From an uncultured Acidobacteriota bacterium (GTDB lineage Bacteria; Acidobacteriota; Terriglobia; Terriglobales; Acidobacteriaceae), in NCBI GenBank assembly GCA_903851035.1, contig CAINND010000106.1:1-44859 (forward strand): 44,859 bases of DNA, written 5' to 3'. How positions within the stretch are numbered: the first letter of the stretch is position 1; each line of letters begins with the position of its first letter. Of this stretch, positions 25,957-34,800 are shown in pieces. The notes beneath the pieces are model-generated. The model saw only the letters and a list, made by a program, of their open reading frames with translations. It ran no database searches and was not told where the DNA came from. A program made the translations under genes and the position numbers.

Positions 25957-27972
25957 CTACTTCTGTGCCACCTGCTTGTTCAGCAGGATGGCGTTAGCGC
26001 CCTTGGCCAGCACTTTGGCCTCGTTCACCTTTTGCAGGGTGTACTCAGGAGCATGCACGCCCCAGGAGCCGTCCTTCTGCACGCTGTCGATGCTGGCCTG
26101 CGCCTGGTTGAGCATGACCTGCACCTGGGCGCGCTGCGTGTCGGTCAGCTTGGCATTCATCAGCCTCGATGTTGCCAGCGTCAACTGCGTTTTGACCTCG
26201 GCGACGCCTTCTTTGACGGGCTTCTGCCAAACCATGACGCGGTCGTAGATCATCTTCTGGTTGGTGAACTGCAAAGGCTTGGGCTGTGCGCTCTGCGCCG
26301 GGCTGTGGCAGCCACCGGCCTCAAGCACGTTGCCGTCACTAAAGCTGGTGCGGCCGCAGGACCACATCAGGTCAATGTAGGGCTTGCCGTTCTTCTTGGC
26401 CAGGCGCCAGGCACCATCCTTGAAAGTGCGGTCTTTACCCGGCGGAGGATTGAGCGTCTTCTCCTCGGGATCCACGTTGATCTTCCAGATATGGGCCGCA
26501 CGAGTGTTGTCAAAGCCACCGTAATCGGGGTACTGGATGGTGTTGAAGTTCTCGCAGCTCATCATGACGGGCATATGGCAACTGGTGCAGTCGTGGCCGT
26601 TATGCACATTGCTCTGCTTGGCGTAGCTAGCCTGCTCGGTGTGGCAGTCCTGACAGTTTTTCCGCAGGCCGGGCTTGGTGAAGGAATCCTTCCAGTCGTT
26701 CTGCGTGACCTCGTGCGGATCGTGGCAGGTGCCGCATCGCATGCCCTTTTCATAGTGAGCGGTGTTGTACGCCTGCGAGCCTTCGGTGCCGCAGCTGGGG
26801 CACTTGCTCTTAAAGTACGAGCTGAAGGGCTTGTCGGGATTGGCCTTGGCTTCGTCGCCGTTCCAGGCAAAGCGCTGATGGCAGCGCTCGCAGTTGCTGG
26901 GCATGCCGGCGCCGCGCGCGCCCACCAGGTGAGCTCCCGCGCCGTGGCATTCTTCGCAGGTGATGCCCTTGTTGATGGTGTGCTTGCGCAGTTCTTCGGG
27001 CTTGCCAAGCGCGGCCATCAACTCCTGCTGGCTCTTGAAATCAAACTTGAAGCTGTGGCAGACCTCGCAGTAGCTGGTGGCGGGCTGGAAGAGCATGGCC
27101 TTGCGATTCTTAGCGCCATAGCTGGTCATGCCCCATACCTTGCTGCCGTTGTCGCCGAAATCTTCAATCTTAGTGGGGAAGCCCGGAACGTAGGCGGCAA
27201 TCTTCTGCGCCATCTCCGGCGTAAGCGACTCCGCCCAGTGGTGGCTGTGCTGGTTGCCACCGGCGACGAGTTTGCCGGTGCCATCCTTCAGCATGCCGTC
27301 CTCGATGTGATACGTTCCGCGGACCAGCCACTTGTCGATGAATCCATACTTGGTGCGCGGCGTGCCGATGATGGCGAAAACGTCATCCTTCGTGATGCCC
27401 TCGGGCAGCACAGCGGCCTGTGAACCATAGAGCGGCTTGTTCAGATCTTTATTGGGGACTTCCACCATCTCATCGGGGAAGCGGACCACCTTGGCGTGGC
27501 GGGATTTTTCCCACTTGCGATACTGCGCGGGATGGCACTCGCCGCATTTTTTGGCGCCGACAAAATTATTGGGCAAGTCAAGGATGGACTCCATGCCCAG
27601 GCGATACGTCATGGCCACCTGCTGGTTGTCGTTCGCCTTGGCGTACTCCTTGCCGCCGCCGAAGTCTACAAACTCCTCCTCGCGGTCGCTGATGGAGTAC
27701 TTGCCGACCAATCGGCCTTCCTTCTCATACTTGAAGATGGGGTGCGAGCTGAGCAGCAGCTTGTAGAAGTCCTTCTCCTGCTCGACGTAGCCCTCCAGAG
27801 TGCGGGGCTTGTCAGATTCTTTCTCTGCGTGCTGGCTTGGGGCGTGGGATGCAACTGGCATTGCGAGTTGCGTGCCGGGCTTAGCTTCCGGCTGTGCGGG
27901 GGTTTGCGAGAATGCAAACGCACCCAGAACCACGAGCAAAATGCCCGCGGCAAGGCAACGAGATGAGCGCAT
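25957..27972 (-). CDS. mccA: Octaheme c-type cytochrome, MccA/SirA-like sulfite reductase
   Basis: A 671-residue exported multiheme cytochrome with a signal peptide over residues 1-22. Seven classical CX2CH motifs are at C143, C302, C339, C361, C413, C440 and C462. An eighth unusual motif, CX15CH, runs from C539 to C555-H556. Seven CX2CH plus one CX15CH is the signature of MccA/SirA, the heme-copper sulfite reductase of Wolinella and Shewanella. Extra cysteines C391, C394 (a CPSCG segment) and C473 are candidates for the copper ligands. It should reduce sulfite to sulfide in the periplasm. AGGAG precedes the start. No membrane electron-donor genes and no dedicated heme lyase are in the window. 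Identification is by motif pattern, not alignment. Confidence 0.75.
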   Translation of the reverse strand: MRSSRCLAAGILLVVLGAFAFSQTPAQPEAKPGTQLAMPVASHAPSQHAEKESDKPRTLEGYVEQEKDFYKLLLSSHPIFKYEKEGRLVGKYSISDREEEFVDFGGGKEYAKANDNQQVAMTYRLGMESILDLPNNFVGAKKCGECHPAQYRKWEKSRHAKVVRFPDEMVEVPNKDLNKPLYGSQAAVLPEGITKDDVFAIIGTPRTKYGFIDKWLVRGTYHIEDGMLKDGTGKLVAGGNQHSHHWAESLTPEMAQKIAAYVPGFPTKIEDFGDNGSKVWGMTSYGAKNRKAMLFQPATSYCEVCHSFKFDFKSQQELMAALGKPEELRKHTINKGITCEECHGAGAHLVGARGAGMPSNCERCHQRFAWNGDEAKANPDKPFSSYFKSKCPSCGTEGSQAYNTAHYEKGMRCGTCHDPHEVTQNDWKDSFTKPGLRKNCQDCHTEQASYAKQSNVHNGHDCTSCHMPVMMSCENFNTIQYPDYGGFDNTRAAHIWKINVDPEEKTLNPPPGKDRTFKDGAWRLAKKNGKPYIDLMWSCGRTSFSDGNVLEAGGCHSPAQSAQPKPLQFTNQKMIYDRVMVWQKPVKEGVAEVKTQLTLATSRLMNAKLTDTQRAQVQVMLNQAQASIDSVQKDGSWGVHAPEYTLQKVNEAKVLAKGANAILLNKQVAQK

Positions 27973-28268
27973 GACGACTCTCTCCTAAAATGAGATGTTC
28001 GTCGCCGCCCGCTCCTACTGCTCCGCCCGTTTCGGGTATAAGTATGAGATCCAAATGCGCGGGCGAAAACAGCTCCCGCAATTGCGCGGATATAAAAACC
28101 GGCAGCGCGACAGGGGAATCTTGCCCCCTTTCCACTGAAGTGTCTATCGCAAAGAATTTATCTGCGATAACTACTCCTTATCGAAGCGTCCGCAATGGCT
28201 GTGATGGTCATCACGCAAGGTGCGCAAGTGCTTGTGTAAGCTGATGGTGCAGCGTCTGGGGGCCCGTA
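27973..28268. promoter_or_regulatory. Divergent mccA/lysR control region
   Basis: This 296-bp region between two diverging genes carries three signals. An inverted repeat TATCGCA-N11-TGCGATA spans 28145-28169, with an overlapping dyad TTATC-TGC-GATAA at 28158-28170 that fits the T-N11-A LysR-box pattern. A CRP-like TGTGA-N6-TCACG lies at 28200-28215. An 11-base motif CTTATCGAAGC at 28177-28187 recurs upstream of the cysteine synthase gene. A small GGGG/CCCC hairpin lies near 28113-28127. Confidence 0.6.
28200..28215. promoter_or_regulatory. CRP/FNR-like palindrome in the mccA/lysR region
   Basis: TGTGA-TGGTCA-TCACG matches nine of ten consensus positions, and the internal GTGAT-GGTC-ATCAC is a perfect dyad. 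It lies 54 bp before the lysR start. No good -10 at the expected spacing is evident in either direction. Confidence 0.45.
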
Positions 28269-29171
28269 ATGGAAAACTTCCGACTCAAAGTATTCCGCAG
28301 TGTCTGTGAGCAGCTCAGCTTCCGCCGGGCCGCCGAAGAATTGCACCTCAGTCAACCGGCCATCACGCAGCAGGTAAAAGCGCTGGAGGACGAGCTGGGC
28401 ACACGCCTGTTTGACCGTACCGGGGGACGAGTGGTGCTGACCCCGGCTGGACGCATCCTGAAAAAGCGCGCCGCGGAACTGGCCGAATTGGCCGCGCGTA
28501 CCCAGGAGGAGATTGCCGCCTTAAGCGGAGAGCATTCCGGCCTGCTGAGCGCCGGTGCCAGCACCAGCATTGCGCAGTACGTGCTGCCGCGCATGCTGGG
28601 CGACTTTAAGCGCCAGCATCCCAAGGTCAAGCTGCAAATACGCAGCGGCAACACGGAGCAGGTGGTGGAGTGGCTGGTGGAAGGGCGCATCAGTATCGGA
28701 TTGATCGAAGGACCAGCCCTGCGCAAAGACCTGCGCGTGGAACCATTCATGGAAGATGAACTGGTGCTGCTGTTTCCTTCCGGCCATCCGTGGAGCAAGC
28801 GCAAAGAACTGACCGTAGAGGACCTGAAGGGCGCGCAGTTCCTGCTACGCGAGCGCGGCAGCGGCACGCGCCGCGTGCTGGAACTGGCACTGGAAAAGGC
28901 CGGATTGAAGATGCGTGAGATCGATGTGGTGATGGAGCTGGATTCGAGCGAGGCCATCATCAGCAGCGTGGAACTGGGCCTGGGTATTGGCTTTGTGACA
29001 CGTGCTGCCGTGCTGCCCCGGCTGCCCCTTGGCAAAATTGCCACGGCGCGCATCAAAGGGCTGCATATCCCGCGTAACTTCTCCTTTGTCTACCCGGCGG
29101 GACCCAAGCCGGATGGACTTGCCGGAGCGTTGCGCAAATTCACTCTGGAGGAGTCGGCGCGCTGGCGGTAG
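28269..29171 (+). CDS. LysR-family regulator, probably of the sulfite module
   Basis: A 300-residue LysR-type regulator. The N-terminal winged helix-turn-helix spans residues 1-60 (FRRAAEELHLSQPAITQQVKALEDELG), and a two-lobed effector domain covers about 90-295. It is transcribed divergently from mccA across a region with a LysR-type dyad, the standard arrangement for a regulator of the adjacent operon. The sequence style and the presence of yeiH in the target operon suggest a YeiE-like sulfite sensor; CysB-, CbbR- and YeiE-type proteins are hard to separate by eye. The ribosome binding site is weak (GGGGG). Confidence 0.85.
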   Translation: MENFRLKVFRSVCEQLSFRRAAEELHLSQPAITQQVKALEDELGTRLFDRTGGRVVLTPAGRILKKRAAELAELAARTQEEIAALSGEHSGLLSAGASTSIAQYVLPRMLGDFKRQHPKVKLQIRSGNTEQVVEWLVEGRISIGLIEGPALRKDLRVEPFMEDELVLLFPSGHPWSKRKELTVEDLKGAQFLLRERGSGTRRVLELALEKAGLKMREIDVVMELDSSEAIISSVELGLGIGFVTRAAVLPRLPLGKIATARIKGLHIPRNFSFVYPAGPKPDGLAGALRKFTLEESARWR

Positions 29172-29235
29172 GCCGCACATACTTCCCACACACTAGTTAG
29201 GAAACACATTAAGCCGAGGCAGGGTGCTCCACATT

Positions 29236-29275
29236 ATTTTAAAAATAAAGCAGCCAGCGGGAGCGCCGCTGGCTG
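29236..29275 (-). terminator. Rho-independent terminator of the split-Soret cytochrome gene
   Basis: On the minus strand a perfect 10-bp stem (29251-29260 with 29266-29275) and a 5-nt loop are followed by CTTTATTTTT. It lies between the converging lysR and cytochrome genes. Confidence 0.8.
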
Positions 29276-29303
29276 AGCTGTTTATGCCAAGTTCTGCCTG
29301 ACC

Positions 29304-30086
29304 CTAAATACCGTGACCAGCCTTAATCTGCACCTGATGGCAACCACCACATTCCATTTTGGCGCGGATATTCTCCACCATCCCGCCCTTTTCGTGGCAG
29401 GTGGAACAGTTCTGCGTCTGAGTGGACTGTGCCAGGCCAGCCATCATTTTGCCGGCGGCCTGCTCGTTGAGCAGCATAACGGTTTTGCGCGCCACGGAAG
29501 CGGTCAGGGTGCCGCAACGTTCCACCCGCTCGGGTGAGTAGGCCTTCTTCCCGGCCTTTTTGCACCAGTGTGCGATGGACTCATGGCAGAGCGGCGTACC
29601 GGCCGCCGAACGAATCTCAGGAAACTTGGCGCCCTTGGGATAGAAGTTCGGCAAAGGCTCCGTCTCGTACCAGGACATCAGGGTATCGATTACGGGATTG
29701 GGATTTGGCGAAAGCAACTGGATCGCCGCCAGGCTGCCGTTCAGCGCGCCGCACAGCGTACCCCAGCCATTCGCGCCGCCGGCGCCGTACTTGAACATCA
29801 TGAATGGGAAGCTCTTGTAGGGGTCGCCGAGCTGCTCGGCCACGGGACCCACAATGGCCTCAAACGAGCCGTACATGCAGTGCCCCTTCAGATAGGACTC
29901 ATAGGCGCGCTGGCCAGCCACTTCCGGGTCAATCGCCTTATAGGGCCACGGAGTCTGGGCCATCGGACTAGCCGAGGCCGCAGGAGAAGAGGTTGGGGTG
30001 GAGGCAAAGAGGCTGACCGCTGCACCGGCACCGGCAAGGCCCCCGATCAGTGTGACCAACTGACGACGATTCAAGGAAGAAGACAT
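29304..30086 (-). CDS. Split-Soret-type diheme cytochrome c, C_GCAxxG_C_C family, Tat-exported
   Basis: A 260-residue protein. The N-terminus has a twin-arginine-type signal (NRRQLVTLIGG) with an Ala-rich cleavage region. The middle carries the spaced cysteine pattern of the C_GCAxxG_C_C family (GHCMYG, TLCGALNG, PLCHESIAHWC), likely binding an iron-sulfur centre. The C-terminus has two close CX2CH heme motifs, CSTCH and CGGCH. This combination is that of split-Soret cytochrome c known from Desulfovibrio, whose physiological role is not settled. Its own promoter region is shared with the divergent cysteine synthase gene. An electron-transfer role with MccA is conceivable from location only. 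Confidence 0.75.
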   Translation of the reverse strand: MSSSLNRRQLVTLIGGLAGAGAAVSLFASTPTSSPAASASPMAQTPWPYKAIDPEVAGQRAYESYLKGHCMYGSFEAIVGPVAEQLGDPYKSFPFMMFKYGAGGANGWGTLCGALNGSLAAIQLLSPNPNPVIDTLMSWYETEPLPNFYPKGAKFPEIRSAAGTPLCHESIAHWCKKAGKKAYSPERVERCGTLTASVARKTVMLLNEQAAGKMMAGLAQSTQTQNCSTCHEKGGMVENIRAKMECGGCHQVQIKAGHGI

Positions 30087-30259
30087 ATAAATAAACTCCG
30101 CGATAGGCGATGCCTACACGCGTTAAGGATGGTCCGAAACACCAGGTGTGTCCAGATGAAATTAGTAATCAGCGATTCGCTGAGCTTATCGAAGCTTGGA
30201 TGTGTGGGGTTACCTTTGCAAGCGCGACAAAGAAGTATTATAAAAGTTGCGCAATTACT
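30087..30259. promoter_or_regulatory. Divergent region between split-Soret cytochrome and cysteine synthase
   Basis: It contains AGCTT-ATCG-AAGCT, a perfect dyad at 30183-30196. The 11-base core CTTATCGAAGC (30185-30195) also occurs in the mccA/lysR region at 28177-28187, suggesting a common regulator. TTGCGCAA lies just before the cysteine synthase start. No clear Shine-Dalgarno is seen for that gene. Confidence 0.4.
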
Positions 30260-31309
30260 ATGAGTGTCCTTCCTATGACCGACATCGCAAGTAGTGCCCG
30301 GTTCGCGGGACTCGCGCCAATGGTTGGCAACACTCCGTTGTTGAAAATTGCATTTGAGTTCCGCGGCCGCCAGCGCTTTCTCTACGCGAAGTCCGAGCAG
30401 CTGAGTCTTACCGGCAGCATCAAGGACCGCATGGCGCTGCACATCCTGCGGGAGGCCTATCGCGACGGCCGCATCCATCCCGGAGACACCATTGCCGAGG
30501 CCACCAGTGGCAACACCGGCATCTCATTTGCCGCCATCGGTCGGGCGCTCGGCCACCCGGTCAGAATCTTCATGCCGGACTGGATGAGCAGCGAACGCCA
30601 GGGCCTCATCCGCAGCTACGGTGCGGAGATCGTACTGGTCAGTGCCGAACAGGGGGGCTTCCTCGGCAGTATTCGCCTCTCCGAAGAATTTGCCGCCAGC
30701 CGCACGGATGTGTTTCTTCCGTGCCAGTTCTCGAATGCCGCCAATGCCGAGGCGCACGAAACCACGACCGGTCCGGAGATATGGGCGCAGTTGGAATCCG
30801 CTGGAATTTATCCGGATGCATTTGTCGCAGGCGTCGGTACCGGCGGAACCGTGATGGGAGTGGGGCGCTGCCTCCGCGCTCACAATCCGGCAATCAGAAT
30901 TCATCCCGTCGAGCCGGCCGAGTCTCCCACCATCTCCACCGGGCACAAAGTGGGCAAACACCGTATCCAGGGCATCTCGGACGAGTTCATCCCAGCAATT
31001 CTGGACCTATCTCTCGTGGATCCGGTCATCGCGGTATCGGACGGCGACTCGATCCTGATGGCACAGAAGCTGGCATCCAGTCTTGGCCTTGCCGTGGGCA
31101 TCTCCTCAGGATGCAACTTTCTGGCCGCCTTGCAGGTGCAGGAAGAACTTGGGCCGGAGGCTGTGGTTGTCACCGTCTTTGCCGACGACAACAAAAAGTA
31201 CCTGAGCACCGACCTGATGCACGTTGAGCCGGTGCGCTCCATGTACCTCACGCCGGAGATCACGCTGACAGGAATGTCGGCGCTGCCGCGCGTTTGTAGC
31301 TTTTGTTAG
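30260..31309 (+). CDS. PLP-dependent cysteine synthase family protein
   Basis: A 349-residue fold-type II PLP enzyme. The PLP lysine is Lys55 in [10 protein letters not shown], the phosphate/substrate loop is SGNTG at 83-87, and the glycine loop [10 protein letters not shown] follows. It joins sulfide to an activated serine (O-acetylserine or O-phosphoserine) to make cysteine. The protein ends in a CxxC (VCSFC), unusual for CysK/CysM and possibly metal- or sulfur-binding. The start at 30260 is chosen because upstream in-frame codons cover the promoter region; ATG 30275 is an alternative, and neither has a good ribosome binding site. Beside a sulfite reductase it would capture the sulfide formed. 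Confidence 0.85.
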   Translation: MSVLPMTDIASSARFAGLAPMVGNTPLLKIAFEFRGRQRFLYAKSEQLSLTGSIKDRMALHILREAYRDGRIHPGDTIAEATSGNTGISFAAIGRALGHPVRIFMPDWMSSERQGLIRSYGAEIVLVSAEQGGFLGSIRLSEEFAASRTDVFLPCQFSNAANAEAHETTTGPEIWAQLESAGIYPDAFVAGVGTGGTVMGVGRCLRAHNPAIRIHPVEPAESPTISTGHKVGKHRIQGISDEFIPAILDLSLVDPVIAVSDGDSILMAQKLASSLGLAVGISSGCNFLAALQVQEELGPEAVVVTVFADDNKKYLSTDLMHVEPVRSMYLTPEITLTGMSALPRVCSFC

Positions 31310-31860
31310 GGGCACGGGGAATGAATAATAGGAAAACAGCCTAAACATATAGGTTTGGCCCTTTTCAGCCTTGAGCACTACACCTCTCCCAATCGTCACT
31401 TCTTGTTCTTGCCTACTAACTCATTTATTAGCAAGCGCTTACTGGCGATTCACGATACAAAGTATTTGCCTCACTGTTGATTCCGGGTCTTTCTCAAAGC
31501 AGGCAGCCGGACAACATAGTGCAGGCCACAAAAAGAGGACACCTATACGCGAATCGTTTTTATTGCGCCCCCATATTTCTCCATCACTGACCCCACTTTC
31601 GTGTTGACAGAATTCTTACTCGGGAATAATGTGGCCAACCGCATGCCGCTTTTCCCAAATTGCTCCCGTCTGGAGCGCATTCCCATATTGGAGCGGCATG
31701 GACATCCGCTAGTAACGGTTTGATTCCTATGCACTTTCACGATTACACATCGACAACTATGAGCTACACAATCCGCGACACTCCCCCTGTAAGCGGACCA
31801 AGCTTTCACAGGTAAGATTCTGTTCTGCGGATTCGTGAGCCCTGAGATAGGGGTTCATTT
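31310..31860. other. Intergenic region, AT-richer, with possible distal promoter
   Basis: No supported gene in about 550 bp. A perfect -35 TTGACA at 31604-31609 is followed after 15 bp by AATAAT (31625-31630), a possible promoter giving a leader of about 220 nt for the downstream secreted protein. The base composition is visibly more AT-rich than the flanking genes, in keeping with an island. Confidence 0.45.
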
Positions 31861-34800
31861 ATGGATAAGCAGCGCTTTGTAATTTTCAGTCTTTTAGTTG
31901 CTCTCCTGCTGTGTATGGTTTTACCTTCCCTGGCACAAGGCCAGAAGTCAATCCAACCCATCCCCGCCTCCATCAAGAGCAACGCCACCACGGGTGGCAT
32001 CACGGGATCGTATGAGTGGTCGCTGGTGGCGCAGGCGACGCCGGACGAGTGCTTTTCTGGAAACGCCAACAATGGTCTGACGCCCGCGCAGGTTCAGGCC
32101 AACAATGCGTCCTTCCTTTCCAATTACCCTGCCGGACTCTCTGCCTCCAGTCTTCAGTCCTGCATTGCCGGGGGATCGCTGCCCAAGGTGAACCAGGCTT
32201 ACGTCTGGGGCATGACCATGACCGGTAACCAAATCTGGTACGGTACGGCGGCGAACGTCCTATGCCTGGTGGAAGACACTTTCTACGGATCCGTGCCGGC
32301 GCCTTTCGAAAACAATTCCTGGGTCTGTGACTTGAATGATGGTGAAGACTTCAAACCGCCGCGCATGTTTATGTATGACACCGGCGCCAACACCCTCACC
32401 GATTTAACGCCCAGCATCATCGCCGGAGGAGATCTCACCCTGTTGAAGTCCGTGGTAGGCATCCGCTCCGCGGGCAACTTTAACGGCATTGTCTTTTTTG
32501 CAGGCATCAGCCGGGGTGCCAATAAGACAAGCCCAGTGGCCATGTTTGCCTTCAATGCGCAAACGCAGCAATACCTGGGCTCGTATCTGTATGACGGGCA
32601 GACGCACACTGATGGCACGCATCCCTACTACAGTGACATCCGCCAGTGGAAGGTGGTTCAGAACCAGCTCTTCACCGGTGTAGGAATCCCCGGCGGCGGC
32701 TTGATGCTGCTGTGGACAGGATCGCTGGCTGCGCCGTTCTCGTTTACGCCCGTGGGACAGCTGGCAGGTGAGCCTGCCTATTTTGTTGCCCACACCGATG
32801 GACATATCTATGTGTCCACCTGGGGGTCGGCCGGGAACTCCTATGGCATGTCGCTATACATGAGTCCCACGCTGCATGCTCCAACTGGTTTGGATAGCAC
32901 GGATCTGAATAACTGGACCGAAGTATGGAACCTGAATGATTATGAGGTGGAACCTTCTGCCGTGCAGGTGGGCGGTGCCATCGAATCATTTGGCGGCTAT
33001 CTATATTTCGGCACCATGCAGGTTCCGGGCACCGGAGTTGTGGCCTTTGAGAAACTGTATCCAGGAGTGCCGACGGACAACACGACGTTCCTCAATACGT
33101 ATCGCGCGATTGCCATCTTCCAGTCGGCCGGCTTTGATCCTTCAGTCGTCACCACTCCGCCGGTGCAATTGTTGTATGGCAGCGCCACGCTGGAACAGTA
33201 CAACGCCGGCACAAATACATGGAGCTCAGTGCCCAACAACATGGGACAGTCGCCCACATATGGTGCGGCCGGCTTTGGAAATCCTTTCAACAACTACACA
33301 TGGGCCATGAAGGTCTTCCAGAACCAGCTTTACGTAGGCACCATGGATTGGTCCTACCTTGCCACCAATGCCGGCGAGTCTACACAAATACCAGCGGCAA
33401 TCCTTACTATAGCTCCGGCATTCTATGGCGCTGACCTGTGGATGTTCAGTGACACGGGCAGCGCGGCCATCCCTATCAGCATGGATGGCATGGGCAACTA
33501 CACGAGCTATGGCATCCGCAACATGGTGGTCGGCAATAACGCGCTATGGCTGGGCATGGCGAACCCGATGAACCTGCGGACTAACCAGAGTAACTATCCG
33601 GGCGGATGGAAGTTGATCGATTTTCCGACGCAGACCGGACAACCGGTCGTCACCTGGACGAATCCCGCTGATATTACCTACGGTACTCCGCTGAGCGCGA
33701 CGCAGTTGGATGCCACGGCAAACGTGCTGGGCGCGTTCACCTATTCGCCTCCGGCAGGTACGATGCTGTCAGCCGGGCAGGCACAGGTGCTTTCCTCCAC
33801 GTTTACGCCCGCCAACAGCGGCAACCAGTACAGCAACACGGTAAGCATCAATGTAGATAAACAACCGCTGGTCGTGACCGCCACCAGCGCATCCATGGTG
33901 TATGGCACTACGCTGCCAATCATTACGGGAACGCTGACAGGCGTGGTGAACAATGATGGCATCACCGCATCGTTCTCCACTACCGGCACCAACAGCAGTC
34001 CGGTGGCCCAATACCCCATCACGGCTACTCTTATTGATCCCAACAACAGACTGGCTAATTACGCGGTGACAAATACCCCCGGCACACTTACCATTCAGCA
34101 GGCCGGCACGAATTCACTGCTCTCCGCGAGTGCCACATCGTTGTTAGTGCAAAACACTCTGACTCTGCGGACACAAACCGCTTCGACAACAACCGGTACT
34201 CCGACCGGCACGGTCACATTCAATGACGGAACAACAACCATCGGTTCTGCATCGGTCGATGGGAGCGGGATGGCTACAATTTCCGTCAGCACCCTGGCCG
34301 CCGGAACGCACTCCATCACTGCAACCTACTCAGGCGATACCAACTTCAAGGCTTCCACGACATCGGCCATAAGCGTGCTGGTGCAGGACCTTGTGTTGGC
34401 GCCTGCATCTGGCGGGAGCGTCTCGATCACTACACGGCCGAATGGGACAGCCGTTTTCAACCTCCAGATTAACCCCATAGATGGAACCACATTCCCCGCC
34501 GCGGTTACATTTACTTTATCCGGGCTGCCTGCTAGCTGGAGCTATTACATCAATCCGGCTGTAATTCCAGCTGGTGCCGGTGCGCAGGCGGTCAATGTCT
34601 ATGTAAATGTGGGGTCGAACACAGGCAGCGTTTCCAAAGTACGTACGGGACTGCTGTTTGCCGCGTTGCTGCCAATCTTGGGGTTGGTGAGCCTCAAACG
34701 CCGGTCGAAGGCAGTCATCATGTCTCTGCTGTTCATTCTGACGCTGTTTATCGCAATGTTCGGGATGGTCTCCTGCAGCGGCAGTTCGGCAGCGCCGGTC

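Noticed and set aside
26032-27423. A 463-codon plus-strand frame opposite mccA
   Set aside because: It is antisense to a gene with clear heme motifs, has low-complexity Ala/Gly/Val composition and no family match.
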